A stretch of 64,000 nucleotides of DNA from CAKZLS01 sp963786305 (GCA_963786305.1 CAWAYL010000014.1:248001-312000), one strand, 5' to 3'. Shown: positions 27,291 through 38,411, numbered from the stretch's first letter. Notes: generated by a model from the letters alone, not told the origin. Translations and numbers: made by a program.

Positions 27291-28285
27291 TGCATGGCCG
27301 CCCCGTGCAACCGGATCCGCGGATCCAGCACGGCCAACAGGATATCCGACAGAAACATGCCGGCGACCGTGAGCACCGCCAGGAACATGAGGAACGACCC
27401 GGCCAGGTACATATCCTGGCTTTGCAGGGAGCGGAGCAGCATCGGACCGGTGGTTTGCAGCGACATCACCGCCGAAACGATGACCGAACCCGAAACTACC
27501 TGCGGCAGCAGGTTGCCGATATCGGCGATGAACGGGTTGAGCGCCATCCGCAGCGGATATTTCCACAACAGCCGGCGCGACGGCAGGCCTTTCGCCCGTC
27601 CGGTGATCACGTACTGCTTCTGCAATTCGTCGAGAAGATTGGCGCGGAGCCGCCGGATCATGCCGGCGGTGCCGGAGGTGCCGATCACGATCACCGGAAT
27701 CCACATATGCTCGAGCACGGACATGGCCTTGCCGAAGGACCACGGCGCATTGACGTACTGAGCATCCATCAAGGTGCCGATGGACGTGCCGAAGACGACG
27801 TTCGCGAGATACATCAAGATCAGCGCCAGAAGGAAATTCGGCGTTGCCAGTCCAAGCAGACCGAGGAAGGTCAACCCGTGATCGCCCCAACTGTACTGAT
27901 GGGTCGCGGAGTAGACGCCGATGGGAAACGAAACCACATAGATGAAGATGATGGTGGTGAAATTCAGCAGCAGGGTGAGAAACAGCCGGTCTCCGACCAC
28001 CGCGGTCACCGGCATGTTGTATTCGAACGAATAGCCGAGATCGCCTTGGATCAGCCCGAACAGCCAGAGGAAATACTGTTCCACCATGGGGCGGTCGAGA
28101 CCGTAACGCTCCCGTAGGAAATCGATTTTTTCCTGCGGCACCAGCTCGCCCTGGCTTTGCAGCTCGGCGATGAAACTGGAAAGGTAGTCGCCGGGAGGCA
28201 GCTGGATGATGATGAACACCAGCGCGCTGACCGCGAGCAGCGTCAGGATCATCGTCAGCAACCGGCGGCTCAGGTAGGTCAGCAT
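27287..28285 (-). CDS. oppB: OppB-type ABC transporter permease
   Basis: 332 residues, six transmembrane helices, intact. Motifs: MLTYLSRRLLTMILTLLAV at the start, FLRERYGLDRPMVEQYFLWL in the first periplasmic loop, the EAA loop LQKQYVITGRAKGLP and the terminal DPRIRLHGAA. It pairs with OppC to form the membrane channel of a peptide/oligosaccharide-type importer. It lies 38 bases downstream of the solute-binding protein gene and overlaps oppC by 3 bases. Confidence 0.93.
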   Translation of the reverse strand: MLTYLSRRLLTMILTLLAVSALVFIIIQLPPGDYLSSFIAELQSQGELVPQEKIDFLRERYGLDRPMVEQYFLWLFGLIQGDLGYSFEYNMPVTAVVGDRLFLTLLLNFTTIIFIYVVSFPIGVYSATHQYSWGDHGLTFLGLLGLATPNFLLALILMYLANVVFGTSIGTLMDAQYVNAPWSFGKAMSVLEHMWIPVIVIGTSGTAGMIRRLRANLLDELQKQYVITGRAKGLPSRRLLWKYPLRMALNPFIADIGNLLPQVVSGSVIVSAVMSLQTTGPMLLRSLQSQDMYLAGSFLMFLAVLTVAGMFLSDILLAVLDPRIRLHGAAMQ

Positions 28286-28323
28286 CGTCGCGCGTCGACC
28301 TTTCGCTCAGGAGTTCGAAAAAT

Positions 28324-30225
28324 TTACTTGGCGTTCGCGAACCAGAAGGTGTCCGGATTGTAGACCCCGAAATAGGCCCCGGGCTCCCAGTTGTAGATCC
28401 CCTCGGCGGGCACGTTTCTGAGGTTGTCGTCGACCACCACGGGCTGGGGCACGCCGCGCACGGTGCCGATGGTGAACGTGTTCTCCGCCCGGATCTCCAG
28501 CATCTTGTGCCAGATCTCCTCGCGGACCTTGGGATCGGTCTCCGTCTCCCACGCTTTGTTCAGCCGCACCAACTCCTCGACCGCCTCGTCGTCGACGGCC
28601 TCTCCGGCGAGCCCGTTGGTTTCGTGGTGTTGGCCCCATTTCGGCCACTGCAGCTGGTGCTGACTGGTGGGCGCCAGCTCGTGCGGCGACGAATTCGGCG
28701 GTCGGAATGGCATTCTCGAGGCCGGTCCACACCGACATCACGGCGGAACCCACGAAGACGCGGTTGCGCAGCACCTCGCGCTGTTCCGGTTTGATGTGCG
28801 TCCGGATACCGATCTTTCTCCAGTCGTCGGCGATGAGCTGAAGGATATCCACCTGCGTCGGATCCTCGCCCGCCGTCTCGATGATGAGATCCATGGGCTC
28901 GCCGTCGGAGAGCAGGCGCGTGCCGCCGGCGTCGCGTTCCGTCAGCCCCATCGCGTCGAGCAGTTCGTTGGCCTTGTCGATATCGTATTCGGTCCAGGCG
29001 GTTTCGTATTCGGGTTTGAACAGCGGGCTTTCCGGAAGCACGGTATCGTTACCGGGCTTGGCCAGGCCGAAATACATGACCTGGTTTATCTCTTCGCGGT
29101 TGACCGCCAGGGAGAGCGCGTGGCGGAAGTCGCGCGTTGCGCAGCAGCTTCCGCCACTCCGGATCCATCGCGTTGAAATTCGGCAGCAGGGCCAGTTGCG
29201 ACCCCCGTCCGGACCGCCACAGCAAGACCTTATAGTCGTTACGCTCTTCTCCGCTGCTTGAGAACGGCGTAGTTCTCGAAGCTGAGGTTGCGCGCCTGAA
29301 GATCGGATTCGCCCGCGGCGGTCTTGGCGGGGATCAGCTTGGTGTTGACGATGGACAACGCCACCTTGTCGATATACGGGAGTTGCCGACCCTCCGGATC
29401 GACGCGGTGGAAATACGGGATTGCGCTCGAACACGAAGCGGGTGGACGGCGGCTCCGTCTTCAGCACCCAGGGCTGCAACGAAGGGAGGTCGGGATTGTC
29501 GTTTTGGTACTGGTGGCCCATCCGGAAATGGAGCGCGATCCAGTCGCGTTGGCCCTCGGCCTCGATCCGCGAGCGGAGCGTCTCGGCGTCGGTATGGCCG
29601 GCATGGAACTGCTTCATGTAGTGCGCGGGCATGTAGATGTATTCCGGCCGCGCCCCGGCCAGGCTCGGGAGGAAGAACGGATTGGGCTTGTCCCAGCGAA
29701 TAGCGGACGGTCGTTTCGTCGATGATGTCGAACACCGGCGGCTTGCCGTCGACCTGGAGATAGCGGGGAAATCCGTGCGACAGCTCCTCGTTGTTGAGGA
29801 CGTCTTCCCAGTAGTAGCGAAAATCCTCGGTGGTGAACGGCTGGCCGTCCGACCACCTGTGGCCTTTGCGGAGATGCAGGGTGAACACCCGCTCATCGTC
29901 CACGTCGACGCTTTCAAGGACATCCGGCACCAGGCGCCACTCTGGATCGTACCCCACGAGGCGGGTGTAGCCGTAGACGACCATCATCCGCGTGTCCTTC
30001 GGCCGCCCCATCAGCATGTTCAGGGTGCCGCCGTATCGGCCGATTTCTTTTCCGTCGTCGTATGTCAGTTGGCGGGGGGACGCCGGCAAACGCTGATCCA
30101 AGGACGGCAGCGCCCCGGCGGCGACCTTTTCGGCCAGGATGGGTGCTTCGGTGTACGCCAAGGCCGGCATGGCCCGCGAAGGCGATGGCCACCGCGCAGG
30201 CGAGAACGAGCATAACGCGTTTCAT
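28324..30225 (-). CDS. Family 5 extracellular solute-binding protein, multiply frame-broken
   Basis: About 633 residues. The signal peptide starts at 30225 (MKRVMLVLACAVAIAFAGHA). Pieces in order across frames: AYTEAPILAEKVAAGALPSL, GRYGGTLNMLMGRPKDTRMM, FTLHLRKGHRWSDGQPFT, FRHALSLAVNREEINQVMYF, DILQLIADDWRKIGIRTHI, and the C-terminus WEPGAYFGVYNPDTFWFANA. At least five indels occur (near 30170, 29690, 29430-29620, 29250-29130, 28700). The family (SBP_bac_5) binds peptides, nickel or oligosaccharides; the ligand is not evident. Its start overlaps the ATPase gene stop by one base. Confidence 0.88.
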
Positions 30226-32128
30226 CAAGCGATCTCCGTGTCGTACCGGATCGGCACGCGACCATGGGCCCGAACGAAATGTCCGCCGCCGAGATCGTAC
30301 AGCGGCGGCGGACCGGCGCCATCCGAATTGAACGGCGGCGGCCAGGCTTCTGGCGTCGACGCCCGTCCATCCATCAGCGCGGCAGAAATCGAGCCGGCGG
30401 TCGGGATCGGGGTACGGCACCGCCGCGAGCAGGGCGTTGGTGTAGGGATGCACCGGATTCTTGAACAACACCTCTCGCGGGGCCTCCTCCACCAACTGGC
30501 CGGCGCACATCACCGCGATGCGGTCGGCCATGTAATCGATGACCGCCAGATTATGGGAAATGAACAGGTAGGTCAGCCCCAATTCCGACTGCAAATCCTT
30601 CAACAGATTAAGGATTTGCGCCTGCACCGACACGTCGAGGGCGGAAACGGGTTCGTCGCAGATGAGCAGCTCGGGCCGGAGCGCCAGTGAACGGGCGATG
30701 CCCACGCGCTGACGCTGGCCGCCGGAAAAACTATGCGGATAGCGGTTGAGATGGCGCGGGTCCAATCCCACGAGGCGGAGCAGTTCGACGACCATCTCGC
30801 GGCGATAATCGGCGTCGCCCACCGCGTGAATGACCAGCGGTTCGCTGAGGATGTCGAATACGGTCATTCGTGGGTTGAGCGAGCTGAACGGGTCCTGGAA
30901 GACGTATTGGATCCGCCGGCGGAACGGCACCAGCTCGCGATTATCGAGGCTGAGCAGGTCGACCCGCCGGCCGTTGTCGTTGTAATACACATGGCCGGAG
31001 TCGGCATCGACGGCGCGCATGATCATCTTGCTCACCGTCGTCTTGCCGCAGCCGCTTTCGCCCACCAGTCCCAGGCAGCTCGCCGCGTTCGACCCGGAAA
31101 CTGACGTCGTCCACCGCCTTGACGGCTTCGGCGTTCGACGTCCGGAAGAACCCCGAGCGCTTGCGCGTGGTGAAGCTCTTGGTGAGGTTGCGGACCTCCA
31201 GCAGCGGCAGTTCCGCATCCGACGGCGGCGCCACGCCGTCCTTTCTCGGCGTCAGGAGGTGCCCCGTCTGGTATTCGATTTCGCGGACCGGCATCAATCG
31301 CTCGCCGGGCTTCATATCGAAGTGCGGCACGGCACGCAGCAGGGCGCGGAGGTAGGGATGGCGGGGGTCGCCGAACAGATCGCGCAACATGCCGCTTTCC
31401 ATCATCTGGCCGCGATGCATGACGACGACCTCTTCCGCCACGTTGGCGACGACGCCGAGATCGTGGGTGATGATCAGCACCGCCATGCCCAGTTCGGCCT
31501 GCAGATCCTGGACGAGCTTGAGGATCTGCGCCTGGATGGTGACGTCGAGCGCCGTACTCGGTTCGTCGGCGATGAGCAGGGCGGGACGGCAAACCAGCGC
31601 CATGGCGATCATCGCCCGCTGGCGCAGCCCGCCCGACAGCTCGAAAGGGTACGTCTGGTAAGCCCGCGGCGCATTGGGGAAACCCACCAGCTCCAGCATC
31701 CGGACGCTCAGCGCGTAGCCCTCCTTGGCGCTGATGTCGCGGTGAAGAAACAGCGCCTCGCTCACCTGGTCGCCGACCGTATGAAGCGGCGACAGCGAGG
31801 TCATCGGCTCCTGAAAAATCATCGAGATGCGATTGCCGCGGACGTGGCGAAAGGCGCGGCTGTCGGGGTCCAGGGTCGCGAGATCCTGGGACAGACCGGG
31901 GGTCTCCGTATCGGCCAGCAGGATCTCGCCGCTGGTGATGCGCGCCGTGCGCGGCAGCAGCCCCATGATCGCCTGGGCGGTGACCGACTTGCCGGAACCG
32001 GATTCACCCACCAGCGCCACCGACGACCCGGGGCGCAGGCGGAACGAGACGCCATCGACCGCCTTGACCGTGCCGGCCTGGGTTTGGAATTCCACGCCGA
32101 GATCGCGCACCTGGAGCAGGTCGCTCAC
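30225..32128 (-). CDS. oppDF: Fused dual ATP-binding protein OppDF of an Opp-type ABC importer, frame-broken
   Basis: About 634 residues with two complete ATPase domains in tandem. First: Walker A GESGSGKS, signature LSGGLRQRAMIAMAL, Walker B LLIADEPSTALDVT. Second: Walker A GESGCGKTT, signature SGGQRQRVGIARSL, Walker B LLICDEPVSALDVS. Breaks occur near 31070 (between V-E-R-G-E and GLVGESGCGK) and near 30390; after the latter the C-terminus continues STPEAWPPPF. The GTG start at 32128 overlaps the upstream stop (GTGA). Fused OppD/OppF proteins (GsiA-like) are a known variant. Confidence 0.92.
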
Positions 32129-32642
32129 CGCCGGTCCTCCGCCGCTTCCACCGCGTTCATCTCATCCACCGTAAGTCCGAGCGATTGAAAATTGTACAGG
32201 GTCGTCGGGATCGACCTTGAGCCCTTGCTTTCGCGCCGCCCCGGCCGCGTGTTTCGCGAGACGATGGAAGCCGGCAATGCGCGAGTCGATTTTCACCGTC
32301 CCCGTGTCGCCGGCGATGGTGAGTTGCAGCCACCCGCCGGTCCGGTCGCGCCGTGTCGAGTAGTACGCGAGCTTGACCCGCCTGACGCTCCGCCACGGGA
32401 CGGTCGCGGGTCCTCGGGCCACGGGCGCGGACGCCGTCATCGTCGACCTCGAGCCGTGTAAGCTGGCGGTTGGCCGTCCGCAGCGCATAAACGGCGAACA
32501 CCACCACGAGGATCGCCAGGATGGCGGTCACCAGCGGCAGGGTGTCCGCCAGCAGCAACGGCGCGGCGGCAATAAACAGCCCGGCCCCGGCGCGGGCGAA
32601 ATCGGCGAGCGCCACCGCCGGTGGATAGGCGTGGACGCTCAT
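32125..32642 (-). CDS. Small membrane protein with bacterial PH-like domain, frame-broken
   Basis: About 172 residues. Two N-terminal helices (LFIAAAPLLLADTLPLVTAI, LAILVVVFAVYALRTANRQL) are followed by a soluble beta-rich part (TVPWRSVRRVKLAYYSTRRD, GGWLQLTIAGDTGTVKIDSR) resembling bacterial PH (YdbS-like) domains. Breaks occur near 32425 and near 32205, where an extra C in GACCC is likely; removing it gives the ending FQSLGLTVDEMNAVEAAEDR and a stop overlapping the oppDF GTG. The start overlaps the deacetylase stop by 4 bases. Function unknown. Confidence 0.7.
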
Positions 32643-33394
32643 GGCCAGAATGCCTGCCGCGCATCGAGCCACCGCGCGGCGGGGTGGCCGCGGGTGCGGT
32701 CGATCACGTCGCGCACGAACTCCCAGCACTCCTCGTCGTGGAACAGATGGTGGGTCATCAGGCCGGTGGGCTCGGTGCCCTCGACCCGGCGCGCGCGTCT
32801 GGCCGCGAGATGACCGACGATCTGATCGAGCGCGGCGCGCCGGCCGACGAACCCGCGGGTTCCGCCCCAATCGACGATATCCGCGTGGACGTTGGTTCGG
32901 CGCACCCCCGGCGCGGCCTCCGCCGCGGGCCGTGGCCCCAGGGTGGAAACCGCGGCGAGCCCGGCGCGCGGCAGCGCCGGCACCAAGGCGGCGTCCATGC
33001 GGTTCCAGGGCGCGACGAGCACCGGCAGGGCGCGTTCGAAGGACGCGAGGCGTTGCCAGCCCTCGGACAATTCCGCGACCATCACGTCCATCGGACGATG
33101 CGGTCCATACTCCTGCCGGCGCTCATCCGGCGGCGCGTGGTTTTCATGGCTCCAGCCGTGCTGCAGAACCGCCGCGCCGGGGTGTTCGGCAAGGCGGGCG
33201 CGGAGCGTGCCGTTGGCGTTTTCGGGAATCACGGCGAGGCTGACCGGCGTCCCGGTTTCGACGCTGATGGACAGCAACCGCTCCAGTTCCGGGGTCGCGC
33301 CCGTGGCGTCGTCGTCCCGCCACCACAATGTGGCCGTTTTGCCATTGTCGCGCCAGGCGTCGAGTTCGCGTGCCAGATCGTTCCAGTCGGCCAT
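32639..33394 (-). CDS. Polysaccharide deacetylase-like (NodB-fold) protein
   Basis: 251 residues, intact. The metal-binding Asp motif is WWRDDDATG and the His motif is QHGWSHENHAP, both typical of carbohydrate esterase family 4-like deacetylases. APWNRMD resembles the substrate-groove motif. No signal peptide, so it may act in the cytoplasm on a lipid-linked or nucleotide-linked glycan, or be a non-classical member. It sits between glycosyltransferase genes and the small membrane protein gene and overlaps the latter. Confidence 0.88.
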   Translation of the reverse strand: MADWNDLARELDAWRDNGKTATLWWRDDDATGATPELERLLSISVETGTPVSLAVIPENANGTLRARLAEHPGAAVLQHGWSHENHAPPDERRQEYGPHRPMDVMVAELSEGWQRLASFERALPVLVAPWNRMDAALVPALPRAGLAAVSTLGPRPAAEAAPGVRRTNVHADIVDWGGTRGFVGRRAALDQIVGHLAARRARRVEGTEPTGLMTHHLFHDEECWEFVRDVIDRTRGHPAARWLDARQAFWP

Positions 33395-33406
33395 GCCCTC
33401 AGTGTC

Positions 33407-34567
33407 TCAAGATTTGGTTGCCGTGCAAAGCGTCGCGATGATCTCCGCCGTCGTTGCGGCGCCAGAGCAATCGATGTCGGCCGCCGCCACATTCGTTTCC
33501 AATGCCGTGTCGACCGCCCTTGCGAGAACATGGGGCGACAGCGACCGCGGATCGACCACGGTTACGAGACCGCGCCGCTCCAGCGCGCGGGCGCGGAACT
33601 CCTGCTCGGTCTCGGCGCCGGCGGCGAAGGGAACGATCAACGCCCGTGCCCGCGCCTGCAAAATATCCATGACCGTATTGTATCCGCCCTGCGAAATGGA
33701 GAGGACGCAGTTTCGCATCAGAACCGTAAAATCCGGGCGCCAGCGATCGACGACGATGCCCGGTGGCGCGTCCCATGACGAGCTCTTGCAGCACCGAGTC
33801 GGCCAGATTGGGGCCGCAGATCAGGCGCCAGACGTTGCCGCCAGGCGGCTGAGCGGCCTGGCGGCGATGGCGGCGCGCAACAGCGGCTCGCCGACGGCGC
33901 CGCCGCCTACCGAAACCACCACCTCGTCGCGCCCCGCCACCCGGTCCGGGGCGCCATGGACGGATGGCGCCGGGTCGACGACGTAGCCCGTGTAGGTGAG
34001 CGTGTCGGCGAGCGCCGCCGCCTCCGGCATCGACGCTTCCAGCGGCAGCACGGTTCGGTCGCCGTGGATCAGCACCCGGTCGAACCAGGCCCGGGCGACG
34101 GTAACCATCTCCGTGTTGCGTTTTGGATCGTCCTTGCGCACCAGGACGTCGCGGACCGACGAGACCGTCCGTGGAGCCCGCGGCGCCGTGCGCGCCGCCG
34201 CCAGCAACGGCATGAGTTCGAAGCGGAACTGACGCCGGCCGAAGGGGAATTGTTCCACCATCACGACGTCGGGCTCGATGGCCTCGAACGCCGTCATCAG
34301 GCGCGCCGCGCGGCGCTCGCGCCAATCGTCGTCGATGGGATTGTCGTTCTCGTCGACAAGCGCGGTGAAGGTTTCGTCGGTGGCGCGGGCGGACGGCAGG
34401 AGGACGCGGGCGCATCCGTCGAAGTCGACGCCGGGAACCTCCGGGCCACCGAGGACCACCGTCACGCCGAGACCGGACTCGGCCATCGCCCGGGCGATCA
34501 GCGACGCCCGCTTGAGATGGCCGACGCCCAGCAGATGTTGAACATAAAACAGCACCCGTTTGCTCAT
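33407..34567 (-). CDS. MurG-like glycosyltransferase (GT28 C-terminal type), frame-broken
   Basis: About 386 residues. N-terminus: MSKRVLFYVQHLLGVGHLKR and ASLIARAMAESGLGVTVVLG, a Gly-rich sugar-acceptor loop. C-terminus, after breaks near 33840 and 33750: CVLSISQGGYNTVMDILQAR and ALIVPFAAGAETEQEFRA, the nucleotide-sugar-binding half with its SQGGYNT motif. It resembles the gene at 36997-38220, its paralogue in the same operon. The donor sugar cannot be read. Confidence 0.88.
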
Positions 34568-34597
34568 CGTTTCGCTCCGCCCGGCGTGACCAGCCCG

Positions 34598-35724
34598 TCA
34601 AGGGTGGCTCGCGAGGATGCGGGCCGCCGCGCCGATATCGTGGTCGCGCGCCATGCGCTGGCGCGCCGCCGTTCCGAAGGCCAGACGGACCGCCGGCGCA
34701 TCCAGCAGCCCCGCGAGCGCGCCGGCGAAGGCTTCCGGATCGCCCGGCGCCACCAGGCGTCCGGTCCTGCCGTCCGCGACCACGCCGGCCACCCCGCCGG
34801 ACCGGCCCGCCACCACCGGCAGTCCCGCGGCTTGCGCTTCGAGAAGGGCCATGCCCCACGCTTCGTTGATGGCCGGCCAAGCGTAGATGTCGCACGCGGC
34901 GTATATACCGGCCAGCGCGTCCGATTTCACCGGTCCCAACCATGTAACGCGGGTTCCGAGCGGTGCCAAGGCGGCTTCGACGTCGCGCCGCGCCGGTCCG
35001 TCGCCGGCCACCACGAGGTGCCAGGGCCTGGATGTCAGGCGCGCGAGCGCGTCGCCGAGCAGGCGGTAGGACGCGAGCTTGTCGCCCGGCCGCATCATCG
35101 CCGCCACCGCCAGCAGCGGCGTCCCGCGGGTCGAGGCCGTGGGCGCCGATCAGGGTGTCGCGATGGTGTTGGCGTCGGTCGGCGGCGGCGGCGTAGGGCC
35201 CGACGCGGATGAACGGCTTGAGAGCAACGAGACGGCGCGCATCGGCAAGCAGCGGCAGGACGCATTCACGGTCGGCGGGGTTGAGCCCGAAGACCCGGTC
35301 GGCGGCCCGGATCGCCGACGCGGCGGCCCGGTATCCGCCGGCCCACGGGCCGCGCGCCTGCTTCGGCGCATGCGAGGCCTCGGCGATGACGTACGGGATG
35401 CCCAGTTCGCGGCTGACCGGCGGACCCAGCCAGTCCGGCGCCTTGTGATAGAGATGATAGGTGAACCACAGCCGGGGGCGCTGGTCGGCGGGGCGGCGCC
35501 GATAGCGGCGCAGCAGCCGCGCCGCCAGGCGCTCGCCGACGGCCGCGATGCGCCGCTGGCGGGCCGCGTCGCCGGTAGCCGTCGTAGCTGCGGAACCGGC
35601 TTGCCGGGTCGACCGCGTACCCGGCGTCGCCGAGAGCGGACATCAGCAGCCGCGCCATCAGCCGATCGCCGGAGGGCCACCGGTGGCCGGCGGCCTTCAT
35701 GGGCGCGTAGAATGCGATACGCAT
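34598..35724 (-). CDS. GT4 glycosyltransferase, multiply frame-broken
   Basis: About 375 residues. N-terminus: MRIAFYAPMKAAGHRWPSGD and LMARLLMSALGDAGYAV. C-terminus: RPWHLVVAGDGPARRDVEAA, SDALAGIYAACDIYAWPAIN, EAWGMALLEAQAAGLPVVAG, the E-x7-E motif of GT4 retaining enzymes. The middle (about 35115-35580) must be pieced together from several frames. The start overlaps the upstream GT gene by 28 bases; the gap to the next gene is 30 bases. Confidence 0.85.
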
Positions 35725-36995
35725 GCGGCGCCCTGTTCTTGTCCGTGCCAGTCGATGACGCCGACGCCGAAGCGCGCGGCCAGATCGTCGACGACGCGGT
35801 CGTGGTCGAACAGCGCACGCACCCGCTTCATGCCGGCCGAGCCAAGGCGGGCGCGCAACTCCTGCGACACCATCACCCGCCCGAGCGCGTCGGCGAGCGC
35901 CCCGGCGTCGCCGGGGTCGACGAGAACGCCGGTTTCGCCGTCGACAATGAGTTCGGGAATGGCCGAAACGCGGGTGGAAACGCAGGCCAGCCCCTGGCTC
36001 TGCGCTTCCATCAGAACGTTGGGCAGGCCGTCGCGGTCGCCGTCGGCGGCGACGCGCGACGCCAGCACGAACAGATCGGCGGCGCGGTAGTGCTCCAGCA
36101 CACGTTCGTGCGGTTGCGGGCCGAGCCAAACGATTCGGCCAGCGAGCCCGAGCCCGTCGGCCCGCGACCGCAGCGCCGCGCCCAGCGGTCCGCCGCCGAT
36201 GTGCACCAATCGCCAATGCAGCCCTTCGGGAAGCCGCGCGAGGGCGTCGAGGAGAACGCCGTAACCCTTCTTTTCCACCGCCCGGCCCACCGAAAGCAGG
36301 TTCAAGGGATCGGCCGCGTCGCTCCCGTCGCGCGGCGGCCGGGTGCCTTGCGGCGGCGGGAACCGCGCCAGATCGAGACCGTGGTAGACGAGCTGGACGC
36401 GATCCGGGGATGGCGCGAGGCTGGCGAGATGGTCGGCGTTGGCGCGGGTGCAGGTCACCAGCCACCGGCAGTCCGCGAGCTTTTCGCGCTTTTCCCATTC
36501 GGGCGTGGTCCAGATGTCCTTGGCGTGCGCCGAAACGCTCCACGGCAGCTCCAGGATCAGGCCGGCGTAACGGGTCACCGACGCCGGCGTGTGCATGAAA
36601 TGCGCATGCAGCCAACGCACGCCGCCGGGCAGCTCGTGCGCCAGCACCAGGGCCTGGCCGAACCGGCGGATCCGATTGGCGGAGCGGTCGCGGGCGAGAT
36701 CGCCGAGCCAGGCGGCGCGGGCCCGGGCATAGCCGGGCCGGCGGCGAACGGCGCGCCAGGCACGCAGCACGCGGCCGGGTTCGTGGTGCAGGTATTCCGG
36801 GAGGTAGGCGACCGGCGCGCCGATTTCGCGGTGGACCGGGTGGACGGCTGGGTCGGTGGGGTGACGGAGCGAGATCAGCCGGATATCGAGCCCCCGGCGT
36901 TCAAGGCTCAGGATCTCCTGGGCGATGAAGGTTTCCGACAGGCGCGGATAACCCTTGAGCACGAAGGCCACGCCGCCGCCCGGATTCCGCCCCAC
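35697..36995 (-). CDS. GT4 glycosyltransferase (colanic-acid-type)
   Basis: 432 residues, intact. FVLKGYPRLSETFIAQEIL is the hallmark N-terminus of exopolysaccharide GT4 enzymes. Later HAHFMHTPASVTRYAG, LLSVGRAVEKKGYGVLLDAL and GLPNVLMEAQSQGLACVST carry the donor-binding residues. The GTG start at 36995 lies right after the upstream stop. It probably adds a hexose to a lipid-linked repeat unit; the sugar is unknown. Confidence 0.9.
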   Translation of the reverse strand: MGRNPGGGVAFVLKGYPRLSETFIAQEILSLERRGLDIRLISLRHPTDPAVHPVHREIGAPVAYLPEYLHHEPGRVLRAWRAVRRRPGYARARAAWLGDLARDRSANRIRRFGQALVLAHELPGGVRWLHAHFMHTPASVTRYAGLILELPWSVSAHAKDIWTTPEWEKREKLADCRWLVTCTRANADHLASLAPSPDRVQLVYHGLDLARFPPPQGTRPPRDGSDAADPLNLLSVGRAVEKKGYGVLLDALARLPEGLHWRLVHIGGGPLGAALRSRADGLGLAGRIVWLGPQPHERVLEHYRAADLFVLASRVAADGDRDGLPNVLMEAQSQGLACVSTRVSAIPELIVDGETGVLVDPGDAGALADALGRVMVSQELRARLGSAGMKRVRALFDHDRVVDDLAARFGVGVIDWHGQEQGAACVSHSTRP

Positions 36996-36996
36996 G

Positions 36997-38220
36997 TCAG
37001 GAGCTTTGCGTGACCAGCGACAGATGCGTCGCCGCCGGGCTGAGCCACTGGTCCACCGTCTCGGAAATCACCGAAAGGCCGTCGAGAAGACCGGGAATGC
37101 GCACCTCCGACGGTTTCGGCTGGTTCGGCAACGCGTGCAGTGCCGCCGCCATGCGTTCGGGGCTGCGGCCGTCGTCCGCCACGAGCATGCCCGCCAGGCC
37201 CAATTGCTGCGCCCGGCGGGCGCGAATGAACTGCTCCAGCCGGGGCGTGGTCCGGGGCACCATCAGGCTCGGCTTGTCGAAGGACAGGATCTCGCAGAAG
37301 GTGTTGTATCCGCCCATGGCGACGATGCCGGCGGCGTCCACCATCAACTTCTCGATGCTGGCGTCGAAGGTGATGGCCTCTACCCGTTCGAGCCGGTTGA
37401 CCCGGTCCATGAATTCGCCCTGGAGGGTGGAACGCATGAACGGCCCGAGCACCAGAAGCGAGCGATGGGGGATGGCGGCGTCGTGCTCGTAGGCCCGGAG
37501 CACCCAATCGATCAGCGCCGCCCCGTCGCCGCCGCCGCCGGTGGTGACCAGCAGATATGGCTCCTCGCCGCCGGGCTCGAGCGAGCCGGGCGCCGGCGCC
37601 ATACGGCTCGCCGAGCGGCGCAGGTAGCCGGTGTAGCGGATCTTTTCCGCCGTCGCCTTGGGGATCGGCACGTCTTCCAGCGGGTTGCAGATTTGCGGCA
37701 GGCCGTAGACCCAGAGATGGTCGTACAGGTCGTTGAGCGCCGGCACGGCGTTCTTGCGCGCCCATTCCTCGGCCAGGCGGCGCGGCTCGTCCATGACGTC
37801 GCGCAGGCCCAGGACCAGCGGCGTGCCGCGGGCCTTGAGCATGGCAAGCGTCTCCTTGACCTCGCCGCGCAGCCCCAGCGGCTCCTTATCGACCAGAAAG
37901 ATGTCGGGATCGAAGGCCTCGGCGGTGTGACGGATGATGGACGCCCGGAGCGCCAGCGTCTGGTCGATGCCGATCTCCAGGCTGAGAGGCGTGTAATCGC
38001 CCCGCCGGAGCTTGATGACGCCGGGAATGCGCACGAAGTCGACGCGATTGCGGAAACTGAAGCTGCCGATGATCGGCGAGCCGGAGAGGATCAGCACCGA
38101 CAGATCGGAGCGATGATCCACCAGCGCGTGGGCGATGGTCCGGCAGCGGCGCAGATGCCCGAGCCCAAACGAGTCGTGGCTGTAGATCAACAGCCGGCGG
38201 TGTCCGCGATCCCGACCCAT
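36997..38220 (-). CDS. MurG-like glycosyltransferase, first gene of the glycan/ABC operon
   Basis: 407 residues, intact. RRLLIYSHDSFGLGHLRRCR at the N-terminus and AAGIVAMGGYNTFCEILSFD, PSLMVPRTTPRLEQFIRA in the nucleotide-sugar-binding half. A frame extending to 38286 is open, but the ATG at 38220 has GAAGGG upstream and matches the paralogue's start. All genes to 26135 follow on the same strand with small gaps or overlaps. The promoter should lie in 38221-38380. Confidence 0.9.
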   Translation of the reverse strand: MGRDRGHRRLLIYSHDSFGLGHLRRCRTIAHALVDHRSDLSVLILSGSPIIGSFSFRNRVDFVRIPGVIKLRRGDYTPLSLEIGIDQTLALRASIIRHTAEAFDPDIFLVDKEPLGLRGEVKETLAMLKARGTPLVLGLRDVMDEPRRLAEEWARKNAVPALNDLYDHLWVYGLPQICNPLEDVPIPKATAEKIRYTGYLRRSASRMAPAPGSLEPGGEEPYLLVTTGGGGDGAALIDWVLRAYEHDAAIPHRSLLVLGPFMRSTLQGEFMDRVNRLERVEAITFDASIEKLMVDAAGIVAMGGYNTFCEILSFDKPSLMVPRTTPRLEQFIRARRAQQLGLAGMLVADDGRSPERMAAALHALPNQPKPSEVRIPGLLDGLSVISETVDQWLSPAATHLSLVTQSS

Positions 38221-38378
38221 GGCTATCCCTTCGGACCCAGTGCGCTTCCGGTCATTACGCTTTTGACGCGTATGTTGGGCGAGCACTATCGCAAAGTCCG
38301 CTTCCTGGCAACGGAAAACCCTTCAATTCTGTGTGTTTTACCGCCCGTCATGGCGCCAATGACCGAGCGGCCGGGGCT

Positions 38379-38411
38379 TTAAAAAGAACGAGGCCCCGAA
38401 AACGGAGCCTC
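38379..38411 (-). terminator. Rho-independent terminator of the VPLPA-CTERM gene
   Basis: On the minus strand a 9-bp stem (GAGGCTCCG-TTTT-CGGGGCCTC, one mismatch) is followed by GTTCTTTTT. It lies about 110 bases downstream of the stop at 38519 and before the promoter region of the glycosyltransferase operon. Confidence 0.65.
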
